Source of the DNA: Sulfitobacter sp043557345 | Lineage (GTDB): Bacteria > Pseudomonadota > Alphaproteobacteria > Rhodobacterales > Rhodobacteraceae | DNA: 64,000 nucleotides | Assembly: GCF_043557345.1 (NCBI RefSeq) | Contig: NZ_JBIFFV010000001.1 | Span: forward strand, 434,001-498,000 | Direction: 5' to 3' | Part shown: positions 40,547 through 49,620 of the stretch, piece after piece | Layout of the letters: every line of letters starts with the position of its first letter | Numbering within the stretch: position 1 is the stretch's first letter | Translations under genes and position numbers: made by a program | The notes under the pieces: model-generated | Told to the model about the DNA's origin: nothing | Seen by the model: only the letters and a program-made list of their open reading frames with translations | The model's database searches: none

Positions 40547-42623
40547 GACACCTCCCGACCTCCCGATTTCGCCGACCCGCAAGATGTTTCTCAGCGGGGC
40601 TTCGGTGATTTGGATCATTCCGATCCTCGCTTTGATCGTGGCGCTTTTCGTGGCCTACCGCTCGTACAGCGAACGCGGCCCGGTGATCGTCATCGAGTTC
40701 GAAGAGGGCGCGGGCATCTCTGCTGGAGAGACCGAATTGCGCTTTCGCGATGTGACGGTCGGGGTGGTCGAGAAGGTCGGCTTTACCTCGGGTCTGGACC
40801 GGGTGACGGCGCATATCCGCGTCGACAAGGACGTGGCCCCCTATATCGACAACGGCGCGGTCTTCTGGGTGGTGCAGCCCGAAGTCACCGCGCAGGGCAT
40901 CACCGGGCTCAGCACGGTGCTGAGCGGTGTCTATATCGAAGGGTCATGGGACCAACAGGTCGGCCCGGCGGCGGAGCGCTTTCAAGGGTCATCGACCGAG
41001 CCGCTGATCCGTGGCGGCCAAGGCGGGCTTGAGATCGCCTTCCGCTCCACCGCGAACGGGCATCTGACCGACAATGCGCCGATCCTTTACAAGGGCATCG
41101 AAGTGGGCCGCGTCGGCTATGCCAAGATCGCCCCGCGCGGCAATTTTGCCATTGTCGAGGCGCTGATTTTCGAAGAGCACCGCCAGTTGATCAATGAATC
41201 CACCCGGTTTTGGGACGCGTCGGGCTTTAGCGTCAACATCGGCCCGGCAGGGGCCGAAATCGACTTTTCCTCGTTGGCGACCCTTGTTGGCGGCGGCATC
41301 ACCTTTGACACCTTCGTCTCGGGCGGGGCGCAGGTGTCTGACGGGACGGTGTTTGAGATCTACCCCGACAAGGAAACCGCGCGGAACTCTGTCTTCAACG
41401 CCTCCGAGGTCGATCCACTGAAGCTGAGCGTCGTGTTCGACGACAATATCTCGGGTCTGATCGTCGGCGCCCCGGTTGAGATGAGCGGGCTTGAGATCGG
41501 TGAGGTCGAGACCCTGTCGGGGCTGGTGGATTTCGAACGTTTCGGCGACAGCCGCGTGCGGCTGAATGCGATCCTGTCGATCCAGCCGGCGCATTTGGGG
41601 ATGCAGGATGACGTGACCGCCGAAGCCGCTTTGGCTTTCCTGAAAGAGCGTGTGGAAAACGGTCTGCGCGCGCGGCTTGCATCGGCCAGCCTGCTGACCG
41701 GCGGTTTGAAGGTTGAGTTCGTGGCCGTCGAAGACGCGCCCGAGGCCTCGTTGAACGAGACGGAGAATGGCCTTGCCTTGATGCCGACCACGGAAAGCGA
41801 CGTCTCCGATGCCGCGGCCACGGTCGAAGGTGTCTTTACCCGCATCAACAGTCTGCCGATCGAAGAGTTGCTCAACAGCGCGATTTCCTTCCTGAACTCG
41901 GCAGAGGCTTTCGTGTCGGACGAAGACCTGCGCGAGACCCCGCAGGACGTGCGCACCCTTCTGGGCGAGTTGACCGGGCTGGTCTCGTCCGAAGAGGTCA
42001 AGAACGTGCCGGTCGCCCTGAACGGCACCTTGGTGCGGATCGAAGAACTGGTGGCCCAGCTTGAGGAAGAGCGCATTGCCGAGCGCCTGTCCGCCGCGCT
42101 TGAGGGCGCGTCGGAGGCGGCCAATGCGGTATCCTCCTCAGTCGAAGGTGTGCCGGAGTTGGTGGAGCGCATTCAGGCGGTGGCGGCCAAGGCCGAAACG
42201 CTTGAGGTCGAAGAACTGGTCGTCGCGCTCACCGATCTTACCGAATCTGCTGACGCAGTGATCGGTACCGAAGATGCGGTGGCCCTGCCGGGCGCGCTTA
42301 AGCGGGCGTTGGATGAGGTGAACGCCACGCTTGAGGAATTGCGCGAAGGCGGCGCGGTCGAGAGTGTGAACCGCACCTTGGCCTCGGCCCGCAATGCCGC
42401 GGACAATATCGCCGTCTCGGCGCGCGATCTGCCACAGGTGGTCGAGCGTTTGACCGCGCTTTTTGCCCAAGCCAGCCGCACCATCGAAGGCTATAACCAA
42501 GGTGAACAGCTCAGCCGCAGCGCCGAACGCACGCTGCGTGACATCCAGAAAGCCGCCGATGCCCTTGCATCTTTGGCGCGGACCATCGAACGTAACCCCA
42601 ATTCTCTATTGCTGGGACGGTAA
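40539..42623 (+). CDS. pqiB: MCE-domain intermembrane transport protein PqiB
   Basis: A 694-residue protein with one N-terminal membrane helix (VIWIIPILALIVALFVAYRS, about 23-42) and a periplasmic chain. Three MCE/MlaD domains lie at about 45-135, 160-255 and 285-395; typical strands are VIVIEFEEGAGISAGETELR and GITGLSTVLSGVYIEGSW. After that come nearly 290 residues of heptad-like, Glu/Ala/Leu-rich helix (for example LVAQLEEERIAERLSAALEG), longer than in E. coli PqiB (about 545 residues). MCE rings plus helical tubes bridge inner and outer membrane for phospholipid transfer. It lies between pqiA and the lipoprotein gene. Confidence 0.92.
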   Translation: MTKTPPDLPISPTRKMFLSGASVIWIIPILALIVALFVAYRSYSERGPVIVIEFEEGAGISAGETELRFRDVTVGVVEKVGFTSGLDRVTAHIRVDKDVAPYIDNGAVFWVVQPEVTAQGITGLSTVLSGVYIEGSWDQQVGPAAERFQGSSTEPLIRGGQGGLEIAFRSTANGHLTDNAPILYKGIEVGRVGYAKIAPRGNFAIVEALIFEEHRQLINESTRFWDASGFSVNIGPAGAEIDFSSLATLVGGGITFDTFVSGGAQVSDGTVFEIYPDKETARNSVFNASEVDPLKLSVVFDDNISGLIVGAPVEMSGLEIGEVETLSGLVDFERFGDSRVRLNAILSIQPAHLGMQDDVTAEAALAFLKERVENGLRARLASASLLTGGLKVEFVAVEDAPEASLNETENGLALMPTTESDVSDAAATVEGVFTRINSLPIEELLNSAISFLNSAEAFVSDEDLRETPQDVRTLLGELTGLVSSEEVKNVPVALNGTLVRIEELVAQLEEERIAERLSAALEGASEAANAVSSSVEGVPELVERIQAVAAKAETLEVEELVVALTDLTESADAVIGTEDAVALPGALKRALDEVNATLEELREGGAVESVNRTLASARNAADNIAVSARDLPQVVERLTALFAQASRTIEGYNQGEQLSRSAERTLRDIQKAADALASLARTIERNPNSLLLGR

Positions 42624-42626
42624 AGC

Positions 42627-43193
42627 ATGACACTTGCAAGACCCTTGATCACCCTCGGCCTCATGGCAGCCTTGGCGGCCTGTGGCAGTACGGCTGAACG
42701 TTTCCCCGTCCGCGCCCCGGCGGTGACAGAGAAGACCCCCATCTCTTTCAGTTCCGTCGAAGTGCGCGATGTCTCATTGCCGACCTATGCCGCCTCCGAG
42801 GAGATTTCGGTGCAATTGGCCGATGGCAGTCTGGTCAGCTCCACCGATGTGCTCTGGGCCGATGCGCCTGAGCGGGCCGTGGCGCTGGAGCTTAGCCAGA
42901 ACCTCGCACGGATGACGGGGCGGCGCATCGCGTCTGAGCCTTGGCCGTTTGAGGCCTTCCCCGATGCCCGGCTCGAAGTGCGCTTTGCCGAACTGGTGGC
43001 CACCGAAGCCGGAGAATTCCGCGCCTCCGGCCAGTATTTCGTGGCCGTCCGGGATGAGCGTCGGGAGCGGTCGGGCCTGTTTGACCTCAGCGTGCCGTTC
43101 AATCCCGAAGGGGGGGCGAACGCCATTGCCGCAGCGCGGGGGCAACTCGTCCTCGATCTGGCCCGGTACATTGCTCAGAATGGTCTGAAGTAG
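42627..43193 (+). CDS. pqiC: PqiC/YmbA family outer-membrane lipoprotein
   Basis: A 188-residue lipoprotein. Signal sequence with lipobox LAAC (Cys19), then an ABC-type transport auxiliary domain (VEVRDVSLPTYAASEEISVQ and VAVRDERRERSGLFDLSVP). PqiC anchors the PqiB tube at the outer membrane. It starts three bases after pqiB and completes the pqiA-A-B-C unit. No strong terminator follows. Confidence 0.88.
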   Translation: MTLARPLITLGLMAALAACGSTAERFPVRAPAVTEKTPISFSSVEVRDVSLPTYAASEEISVQLADGSLVSSTDVLWADAPERAVALELSQNLARMTGRRIASEPWPFEAFPDARLEVRFAELVATEAGEFRASGQYFVAVRDERRERSGLFDLSVPFNPEGGANAIAAARGQLVLDLARYIAQNGLK

Positions 43194-43237
43194 GGCCAAA
43201 CGCCGGGCTCTTTCCGCGACGCGCGTTGTTCTGTCTG

Positions 43238-43286
43238 TTCGGAAAATTCTGAATAGTCTTGATTTGTGCCTCACCTTGTCTATCTA
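43238..43286 (+). promoter_or_regulatory. MarR-gene promoter with tandem TTCNGAA repeats
   Basis: TTGATT (43259-43264), 16 bp, TATCTA (43281-43286), start near 43293. Directly upstream lie TTCGGAA (43238-43244) and TTCTGAA (43247-43253), two palindromic heptamers nine bases apart and a plausible operator. Confidence 0.5.
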
Positions 43287-43314
43287 CCGTCAACGCACCT
43301 GCCGTGGACGGGAA

Positions 43315-43788
43315 ATGATGGATAGCACCGACCAAATCGACCAAGTCCGCGATGACTTCATTACCCGCATGGGGGTGGTGGCCATGGGCGAGGGGCTGCC
43401 GCGCATGGCGGGGCAGATCTTTGCGATGTTGGTGTTCGAGGGCGAGCCGATCGCCTTTGGCGCGCTGTCGCGTCGCCTTTCCGTGAGCCGCGCCACGATC
43501 AGCACCTCTATTCGCCTGCTCGAAGAGCGGGGTCTGATCCGGCGGGTGAACAAGACGGGCGACCGGCAGGACTACTTTCAACTTGCCGATGACGCCTATG
43601 CCGCGATGACGAAATATGCGCTGGCAGGAACCCGCCACGCGAAATCCGAGATTAACGATACGATCAGCAAGCTGCCCGAAGAGGCCGAAGGGGTGCGCCA
43701 GAGGCTCGATACTTTCGCCGCCTTCTATGACACGATCAGCGCCGCGCTTGATGACGTAGCAACCCGGGTGAGCAAGCCCAAGAATTGA
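43315..43788 (+). CDS. GbsR/MarR family transcriptional regulator
   Basis: A 157-residue winged-helix regulator. The DNA-binding part spans about 35-95 (FGALSRRLSVSRATISTSIR, LLEERGLIRRVNKTGDRQDY), with dimerisation helices at both ends. The first of two adjacent ATGs is used, preceded by GGACGGGAA. It lies 42 bp upstream of the RND adaptor gene in the same direction and is probably the local repressor of the efflux pump, a common arrangement for MarR-type proteins. Confidence 0.9.
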   Translation: MMDSTDQIDQVRDDFITRMGVVAMGEGLPRMAGQIFAMLVFEGEPIAFGALSRRLSVSRATISTSIRLLEERGLIRRVNKTGDRQDYFQLADDAYAAMTKYALAGTRHAKSEINDTISKLPEEAEGVRQRLDTFAAFYDTISAALDDVATRVSKPKN

Positions 43789-43830
43789 CGCGCGGCCCGA
43801 TCACGGGGGCGCGGTGATGGAGTTCGATCA

Positions 43831-45075
43831 ATGAGTGACACCTCTCAAGAGCGCCAGACGCTTTCATTCGACAGCGATGCCGGCTCGAAACGGTCGAAGT
43901 TCATCGCCGGTGGGATTGCGCTGTTGATCGCTCTTTGGATGGGCAGCGGCTATATCATCCCCTCCGAAGAGACCGAGGAAGCCGCCGCGCCTGCGCCCAT
44001 TTCCCCCGAAGCGGTGACCGTGGCCGTGCGCGGCTCTCAGGCCGACAGCGTAACGCAGGTCTTTGTCGCCGAAGGACAAGCCCTGCCGGACCGAGACACC
44101 ATGGTCCGCGCCGAAGCGGGCGGTGAGATCGCCGAGGTGCTTGTCGCCAAGGGCGATGTGGTCGAAGCGGGTGCGTTGATCGCGCGGCTCAGCACCACGG
44201 CGCGCGATTCCGATCTGGCCCGCGCGCGTGAGGAACTAAGCCGCGCGCAGCGCGAATACGACAATGCCCAAGCCTTGCTGGACCGCGGCGTCTCGACCGT
44301 GGACCGTGTGAGCCAAGCCCGCGCGACCTTGGCCGCCGCTCAAGCCTCGGTCACCGCCGCCGAAGAGGCGCTGAACAACACCGAAATCCGCGCCCCCTTT
44401 CCCGGGCGGCTAGAGATGCTCGACATCTCGGCGGGTGAGTTCGTCTCCACCGGTGAGGAAATCGCGCGTCTGGTCGACAACACGCCGCTGACGATCCAAG
44501 TGCAGGTGCCCCAGCAGTCGCTCAAAGACATTGAAGAGGGTCAAACCGCCGAAGTTGTTTTCATCACCGGGGCAGAGGCGCAGGGCAAGGTGCAGTTCGT
44601 TTCAAGCAGTGCCAGCGCCGAAACCCGGACCTTTACCGCCGAAGTCAGGGTCGAGAACACCGATGGGGCGATCCCCGCGGGCATTTCGGCCCGCGTTCGC
44701 ATCCCCACGGGCGAGACCCGCGCGCATTTCGTCTCTCCGGCGATCCTGTCCTTGGACACCAATGGCACCCTGGGCGTCAAAACGGTGAATGGCGACGACA
44801 AGGTCGTCTTCAACAAGATCGCCATCGTACGCGCCCAGACCGATGGCATCTGGATCGCGGGCCTGCCGGATGAGGCCCGGATCATCACTATTGGGCAGGG
44901 CTTCGTCAATGATGGCGAGAGGGTCAATCCGCAGCCCGAAACCGGTGGCGACAGTGAGAGCGAGGCGCAGCCCATGGCGGGTGTGCCCGAGATCGACGAA
45001 TTGGAAGAGCAGCCAACGGGCGATGGCCAGATCACCGGCAGCGCCGAAGCCGCCCAGCCGGAGCAAGTGGAATGA
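43831..45075 (+). CDS. RND efflux periplasmic adaptor subunit
   Basis: A 414-residue membrane-fusion protein. An N-terminal helix (FIAGGIALLIALWMGSGYII, about 29-48) anchors it. The lipoyl/hairpin region follows: MVRAEAGGEIAEVLVAKGDV, a coiled-coil hairpin at about 128-180 (LARAREELSRAQREYDNAQA) and IRAPFPGRLEMLDISAGEF. Beta-barrel and membrane-proximal domains run to about 370. The last 45 residues are an acidic, Glu/Gln/Pro-rich tail. It joins the RND permease to an outer-membrane channel; no TolC gene is in the window. The stop overlaps the permease start. Confidence 0.93.
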   Translation: MSDTSQERQTLSFDSDAGSKRSKFIAGGIALLIALWMGSGYIIPSEETEEAAAPAPISPEAVTVAVRGSQADSVTQVFVAEGQALPDRDTMVRAEAGGEIAEVLVAKGDVVEAGALIARLSTTARDSDLARAREELSRAQREYDNAQALLDRGVSTVDRVSQARATLAAAQASVTAAEEALNNTEIRAPFPGRLEMLDISAGEFVSTGEEIARLVDNTPLTIQVQVPQQSLKDIEEGQTAEVVFITGAEAQGKVQFVSSSASAETRTFTAEVRVENTDGAIPAGISARVRIPTGETRAHFVSPAILSLDTNGTLGVKTVNGDDKVVFNKIAIVRAQTDGIWIAGLPDEARIITIGQGFVNDGERVNPQPETGGDSESEAQPMAGVPEIDELEEQPTGDGQITGSAEAAQPEQVE

Positions 45076-48000
45076 ACACGCTGATCGACGCCGCTTTCAG
45101 CCGCGCCCGCGTGGTGATCCTGAGTTTGGTGATGATTTTGGCGGTCGGCGCCTATGCCTATGTCGGCATCCCCAAGGAAAGCTCGCCCGAGATTCCGATC
45201 CCGACGCTCTATGTCTCGACCTCTCTCGAAGGCATCTCGCCCGAGGACAGCGAGCGGTTGCTCGTTGAGCCGCTCGAGACCGAACTCAGCGCCATCACCG
45301 GGTTGAAACAGATCACCTCGAACGGGGCCGAGGGCCATGCCTCGGTGCAATTGGAGTTCGAGCCGGGGTTCGATTCAGACGAGGCGCTCGACAAGGTGCG
45401 CGAAGGCGTGGACCGGGCCAAGTCGGACCTGCCCGAAGACGCCACCGATCCGGTCGTGACCGAGATCAACACGGCGCTTTTTCCGATCCTGACCGCGATC
45501 CTCTCGGGCCCGGTGCCGGAAAGGACGCTCAACACCATTTCCGAAGAGTTGAAGGACGCGATCGAAGGGCTGTCCGGCGTGCTTGAGGTGGATGTCGGGG
45601 GGGAGCGGACCGAGCTTTTGGAAGTGCTGATCGACCCTACGGTCTTTGAGACCTACAACATCTCTTTCGAAGAGCTGATCAGCCAGATCAACCGGAACAA
45701 CCGCCTGATCGCGGCGGGGGCGATTGAGAGCGGCGCGGGGCGGCTGGTGCTCAAGGTGCCGGGGCTGATCGAGAATGTCGAAGATGTCATGTCGCTGCCG
45801 ATCAAAGTGCGCGGCGATACGGTGGTGACCTTTGCCGATGTCGCCACGATCCGCCGAACCTTCAAAGACCCGACCGGATTCGCCCGCATTGATGGCCAGC
45901 CCGCGCTGGCGCTTGAGATCAAGAAACGCTCGGGCGCGAATATCATTGAGACGGTCGCGGCGGTGCGCGAATTGATTGACGAGATGCGCGCGGAATGGCC
46001 CGACAGCATCACCGTCAAATACACCCAAGACGAATCCGAGCAGGTCCAAGACATGCTCAGCGATCTTGAGGCCAATGTCATCGCGGCGGTGATCCTTGTG
46101 ATGATCGTGATCGTCTGGGCCTTGGGAGTCCGCTCGGCCCTGCTGGTGGGCTTGGCCATTCCGGGAGCGTTTTTGGCCGGGGTGACTGCGCTTTGGGTCA
46201 TGGGCTATACGATGAACCTTGTGGTGCTGTTTTCGCTGATCCTCGTGGTGGGGATGCTGGTGGACGGGGCCATCGTGACCACCGAGCTGGCCGACCGGCG
46301 GCTGCAAGAGGGGCATTCGCCCCGCGCCGCCTATGCCCATGCCGCCAAGCGCATGGCATGGCCGATCATCGCCTCGACAGCGACGACGCTCAGCGTGTTC
46401 TTCCCGCTGCTGTTCTGGACCGGCACGGTGGGGGAGTTCATGAAATTCCTGCCGATCACGGTAATCCTGACCCTGACTGCATCGCTTTTCATGGCGCTGG
46501 TCTTTATCCCCGTCGTCGGCGGGATCATCGGCAAGCGCCCGCCGCAATCGGCCAAGGACAAGGCCACGCTCCATGCCGCGGAACAGGGCGACCCGCGTGA
46601 CCTGAAAGGCTTTACCGGCGGCTATGTCAAACTGCTGCAATTCGCCATCCTACGCCCGTGGATGACGCTGATCCTAGCCATCTCCCTGCTGATGGGCGGC
46701 TTTACGGCCTATGCGCAATTCGGCAACGGCATCACCTTTTTCCCTGATGTAGAGCCTGATTTTGCGCAGGTGCAGGTGCGCGCGCGGGACAATTTTTCGA
46801 TCTACGAACAAGACGCGCTGGTGCGGCAGGTCGAGCAACGCCTCTTTGCCTATGACGAGATTGCCAGCGTCTATGCCCGCACCGGCAGCAGCAACCGCGA
46901 CAGTGCCGATCTGATCGGCACCATTCAGGTTGAGTTCACCGAATGGGACGAACGCCGGACCGCCGCGAAAATTGGTGAAGAAATCCGGACCGAGATGGCG
47001 GCCATTCCGGGGATCGACGTGCAGGTGCAAACCGCCTCGAACGGCCCCTCGGCGGGCAAGCCCGTCAATCTGCGGATCAAGGCGCATGACCCGCAGGTGC
47101 AGCAGCAGGTGGTCGATCAGATCCGCGAGAAGATGGCCGATATCGGCGGCTTCACCGATGTGACCGACTCGCGCCCTCTGCCGGGGGTGGAATGGCGCAT
47201 CGCCGTGAACCGGTCCGAGGCCGCGCGGTTCGGGGCCGATATCTCGACGTTGGGGCAGGCGGTGCAACTGCTGACGCGGGGCATCACCGTGGCGGATTAC
47301 CGGCCTGACGATGCCGAGGGTTCCATCGACATCAACGTGCGCTTCCCCTCCGATGAGCGCACGCTGGAAGAGTTGCAGTCGCTGCGCGTGCCGACCTCGG
47401 CGGGGCTGGTCCCGATCTCGAATTTCGTGACCTTTGAGCCAAGCCCCCGGACCGGCACGATCACACGGGTGGATCAAGAGCGGGTGGTCACGATCGAGGC
47501 CAATGTCGCGCCGGGCGTCTTGGTGAACGACCAGACCGTCGCCCTGCGCAGCGCGATCGACGCGATGGACCTGCCGCCGGGTGTCGAAGCCTCTTTCGCC
47601 GGGGAGGCGGAGGACCAGCAGGAATCGATGATCTTCCTCGCGGGCGCCTTCATCACCGCTATTTTCCTGATGTTCGTGATCCTCGTGATCCAGTTCAACA
47701 GCTTTTATCAAGCCTTCGTCGTCATGTCGGCCATCGTCTTTTCGATTGCCGGGGTGCTCTTTGGTCTGCTGATCACCGGACGGCCCTTCGGGGTGGTCAT
47801 GGGCGGCATCGGGGTGATCGCGCTGGCGGGGATCGTGGTGAACAACAATATCGTTTTGATCGACACCTACAACGACCTCAAGAAAGCGGGGCTGTCGCCG
47901 CTGGAGGCCGCCTTGCGCACCGGGGCGCAGCGTTTGCGGCCCGTGGTGCTGACCTCGGTTACCACGGCGCTTGGCCTGATGCCCATGGTGATCGGCCTCA

Positions 48001-48203
48001 ACATCAACTTCTTCACGCGTGAGATCGTCTATGGCGCGCCTTCCACCCAATGGTGGACCGAGCTGAGTTCGGCCATCGCGGGCGGTCTGGTGGTCGCCAC
48101 CGTGCTGACGCTTGTGGTGACCCCGGCAATGTTGATGCTGGGAGAGAAGAAGGCGAAACGCGCTGAGCCGACCCCGCCGGAGCCGGAACCGGTCGCCGTC
48201 TAG
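45072..48203 (+). CDS. RND efflux permease (AcrB/HAE1 type)
   Basis: A 1043-residue resistance-nodulation-division transporter with twelve membrane helices and two large periplasmic loops. Markers include the N-terminal RVVILSLVMILAVGAYAYVG, the proton-relay helix LVVGMLVDGAIVTTELADRR near 390-409, and late helices GVMGGIGVIALAGIVVNNNI near 917. It pumps hydrophobic or amphiphilic compounds using the proton gradient together with the adaptor upstream. Specificity cannot be read. Its start overlaps the adaptor stop (ATGA). Confidence 0.94.
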   Translation: MNTLIDAAFSRARVVILSLVMILAVGAYAYVGIPKESSPEIPIPTLYVSTSLEGISPEDSERLLVEPLETELSAITGLKQITSNGAEGHASVQLEFEPGFDSDEALDKVREGVDRAKSDLPEDATDPVVTEINTALFPILTAILSGPVPERTLNTISEELKDAIEGLSGVLEVDVGGERTELLEVLIDPTVFETYNISFEELISQINRNNRLIAAGAIESGAGRLVLKVPGLIENVEDVMSLPIKVRGDTVVTFADVATIRRTFKDPTGFARIDGQPALALEIKKRSGANIIETVAAVRELIDEMRAEWPDSITVKYTQDESEQVQDMLSDLEANVIAAVILVMIVIVWALGVRSALLVGLAIPGAFLAGVTALWVMGYTMNLVVLFSLILVVGMLVDGAIVTTELADRRLQEGHSPRAAYAHAAKRMAWPIIASTATTLSVFFPLLFWTGTVGEFMKFLPITVILTLTASLFMALVFIPVVGGIIGKRPPQSAKDKATLHAAEQGDPRDLKGFTGGYVKLLQFAILRPWMTLILAISLLMGGFTAYAQFGNGITFFPDVEPDFAQVQVRARDNFSIYEQDALVRQVEQRLFAYDEIASVYARTGSSNRDSADLIGTIQVEFTEWDERRTAAKIGEEIRTEMAAIPGIDVQVQTASNGPSAGKPVNLRIKAHDPQVQQQVVDQIREKMADIGGFTDVTDSRPLPGVEWRIAVNRSEAARFGADISTLGQAVQLLTRGITVADYRPDDAEGSIDINVRFPSDERTLEELQSLRVPTSAGLVPISNFVTFEPSPRTGTITRVDQERVVTIEANVAPGVLVNDQTVALRSAIDAMDLPPGVEASFAGEAEDQQESMIFLAGAFITAIFLMFVILVIQFNSFYQAFVVMSAIVFSIAGVLFGLLITGRPFGVVMGGIGVIALAGIVVNNNIVLIDTYNDLKKAGLSPLEAALRTGAQRLRPVVLTSVTTALGLMPMVIGLNINFFTREIVYGAPSTQWWTELSSAIAGGLVVATVLTLVVTPAMLMLGEKKAKRAEPTPPEPEPVAV

Positions 48204-48240
48204 CGCAGGGTCAAGCCGCTAAAGATCAGGCGGCCCACGA

Positions 48241-48705
48241 TCAGGCGGCCTTATCGGCCTTGTCTTCGGTCAGGATGGTGTAAAGCGTGGCCGGGTCGGG
48301 GTTCGACCGTAGCTTGGTGCAGATGCTGGTGTCGCGCAGCGTACGGGCCACCAGCGCCAGCGCCTTGAGGTGCTCCACCCCCGCGTCTTCGGGGGCGAAG
48401 AGGGCAAAAGCCACGTCGACCGGTTGCCGGTCGACCGAGGAAAAATCAATCGGCTTGTCCAACAGCACGAAGGCACCGACGACCTTGTCGATCCCGTCCA
48501 TCCGCGCGTGGGGCAGGGCAACACCATGGCCAACGCCGGTCGGCCCGAGGGTTTCGCGCGTCATCAACGCATCCACCACTTGGCCGGCCGGCAGCCCATA
48601 GGCTTGCTGGGCGAGTTCGCCGATATCCTGCATCAGACGCTTCTTGCTTGAAGCCGAAGTCAAAACCTTCACGGCCTCTGGCTTGAGGAGTTTGCCGAAA
48701 TCCAT
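48241..48705 (-). CDS. ptsN: Nitrogen-PTS IIA protein PtsN
   Basis: A 154-residue EIIA-Ntr. The phosphorylated histidine is His66 in GVGHGVALPHARMDGIDKVV. It receives phosphate from Npr in the nitrogen phosphotransferase chain and adjusts potassium, carbon and nitrogen functions. It follows hpf 40 bp downstream, the conserved order. A 15-bp-period duplication covers its stop codon. Confidence 0.94.
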   Translation of the reverse strand: MDFGKLLKPEAVKVLTSASSKKRLMQDIGELAQQAYGLPAGQVVDALMTRETLGPTGVGHGVALPHARMDGIDKVVGAFVLLDKPIDFSSVDRQPVDVAFALFAPEDAGVEHLKALALVARTLRDTSICTKLRSNPDPATLYTILTEDKADKAA

Positions 48706-48745
48706 TCCGCTCGCCCTGCTCTGTGGCGGAAGTTACCGCCGTGGG

Positions 48746-49312
48746 TTACGAAGGGTCGATCCAGCCGATGTTGCCGTCTTCGCGGCGGTACACGACATTC
48801 ATCCCTTCCTGGCCTTCCTTGCGAAACAATAGCACCGGATCGCCCGACAATTCCATCTGCATCACCGCTTCGCCGACAGACAAAGTTGGCACCTTCGTCT
48901 GCATCTCTGCAATGATCATGGGTTGGAGGGTATCAGGTTCCTGCGCATCTGAATCGCTGTCTGACGCGAGGATATAGGAGGACGCCCCCAGAAGTTCAAC
49001 CGGTTCGGCGCGTTCTTTGTGATGGTCCTTCAGGCGGCGCTTGTAGCGGCGCAGCTGTTTTTCCATCTTTTCGCAGCAGCTGTCGAAGGCGGCGTAGATC
49101 TCTGTCGCCTTGGCCTTGGCCGAGGCATTGAGGCCGGTGGAAAGATGCACGGTGGCCTCGCAGGCAAATTCGTGGCCCGTTTTGGAAAACACCACCATCG
49201 CATCTGTCGGGCGTTCGGCATATTTGCTGACCGCCTCGTCCAGTTCGGTCCGGACATGCGTCCGAAGCGCGTCGCCAATGTCGATCTGTTTGCCACTGAT
49301 CTGATACCGCAT
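48746..49312 (-). CDS. hpf: Ribosome hibernation promoting factor, long form
   Basis: A 188-residue long HPF. The N-terminal ribosome-binding domain spans 1-100 (MRYQISGKQIDIGDALRTHV, basic MEKQLRRYKRRLKDHHKER). After a linker comes the C-terminal dimerisation domain (VVYRREDGNIGWIDPS), which joins ribosomes into inactive 100S pairs in stationary phase. ATG 49312 is backed by AAGGAGACGTT; upstream in-frame codons are ignored. It lies between lptB and ptsN, but rpoN, which often lies beside it, is absent. Confidence 0.93.
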   Translation of the reverse strand: MRYQISGKQIDIGDALRTHVRTELDEAVSKYAERPTDAMVVFSKTGHEFACEATVHLSTGLNASAKAKATEIYAAFDSCCEKMEKQLRRYKRRLKDHHKERAEPVELLGASSYILASDSDSDAQEPDTLQPMIIAEMQTKVPTLSVGEAVMQMELSGDPVLLFRKEGQEGMNVVYRREDGNIGWIDPS

Positions 49313-49620
49313 AACGTCTCCTTGTCTTTCTTGTTCCGAACATTGCCAAACGGTCCACATGCGTGGCGCGCGACAACTTTCAGATATGGAGGAATGGCGC
49401 TGCGACCAGGATGATTTTGACCGTTCCTTCGCGGGAAGGGCCATGCAGGATCAAACAGGAACGCGATGTCACCATAGCTCAATGAGGCCGCGTTTCGGTT
49501 TGAAAGTCAATGGCGCCGATGCGCACGCCGCCCTTTAATCGCTACAATCAGAGCGGTTTCCCGCATCATGCGGGCAAGGCTTCGCCGAGGTCTGGAAGAC
49601 CCGGAAAAACGCGCTAAGTC
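49313..49620. other. 308-bp intergenic gap between lptB and hpf
   Basis: No gene is supported here. It holds the hpf ribosome site, short hairpins (CCCGCA-TGA-TGCGGG at about 49560-49574 and a GGTCT/AGACC stem nearer lptB) and probably the hpf promoter, which I could not place with confidence. In many proteobacteria rpoN occupies this position. Confidence 0.6.

Noticed and set aside
49313..49337. Exact EcfG consensus (GGAAC, 16 bp, CGTT) on the minus strand before hpf
   Set aside because: The CGTT touches the hpf ATG, so transcription would begin inside the coding region. The match is made partly by the AAGGAG ribosome site and is probably chance.
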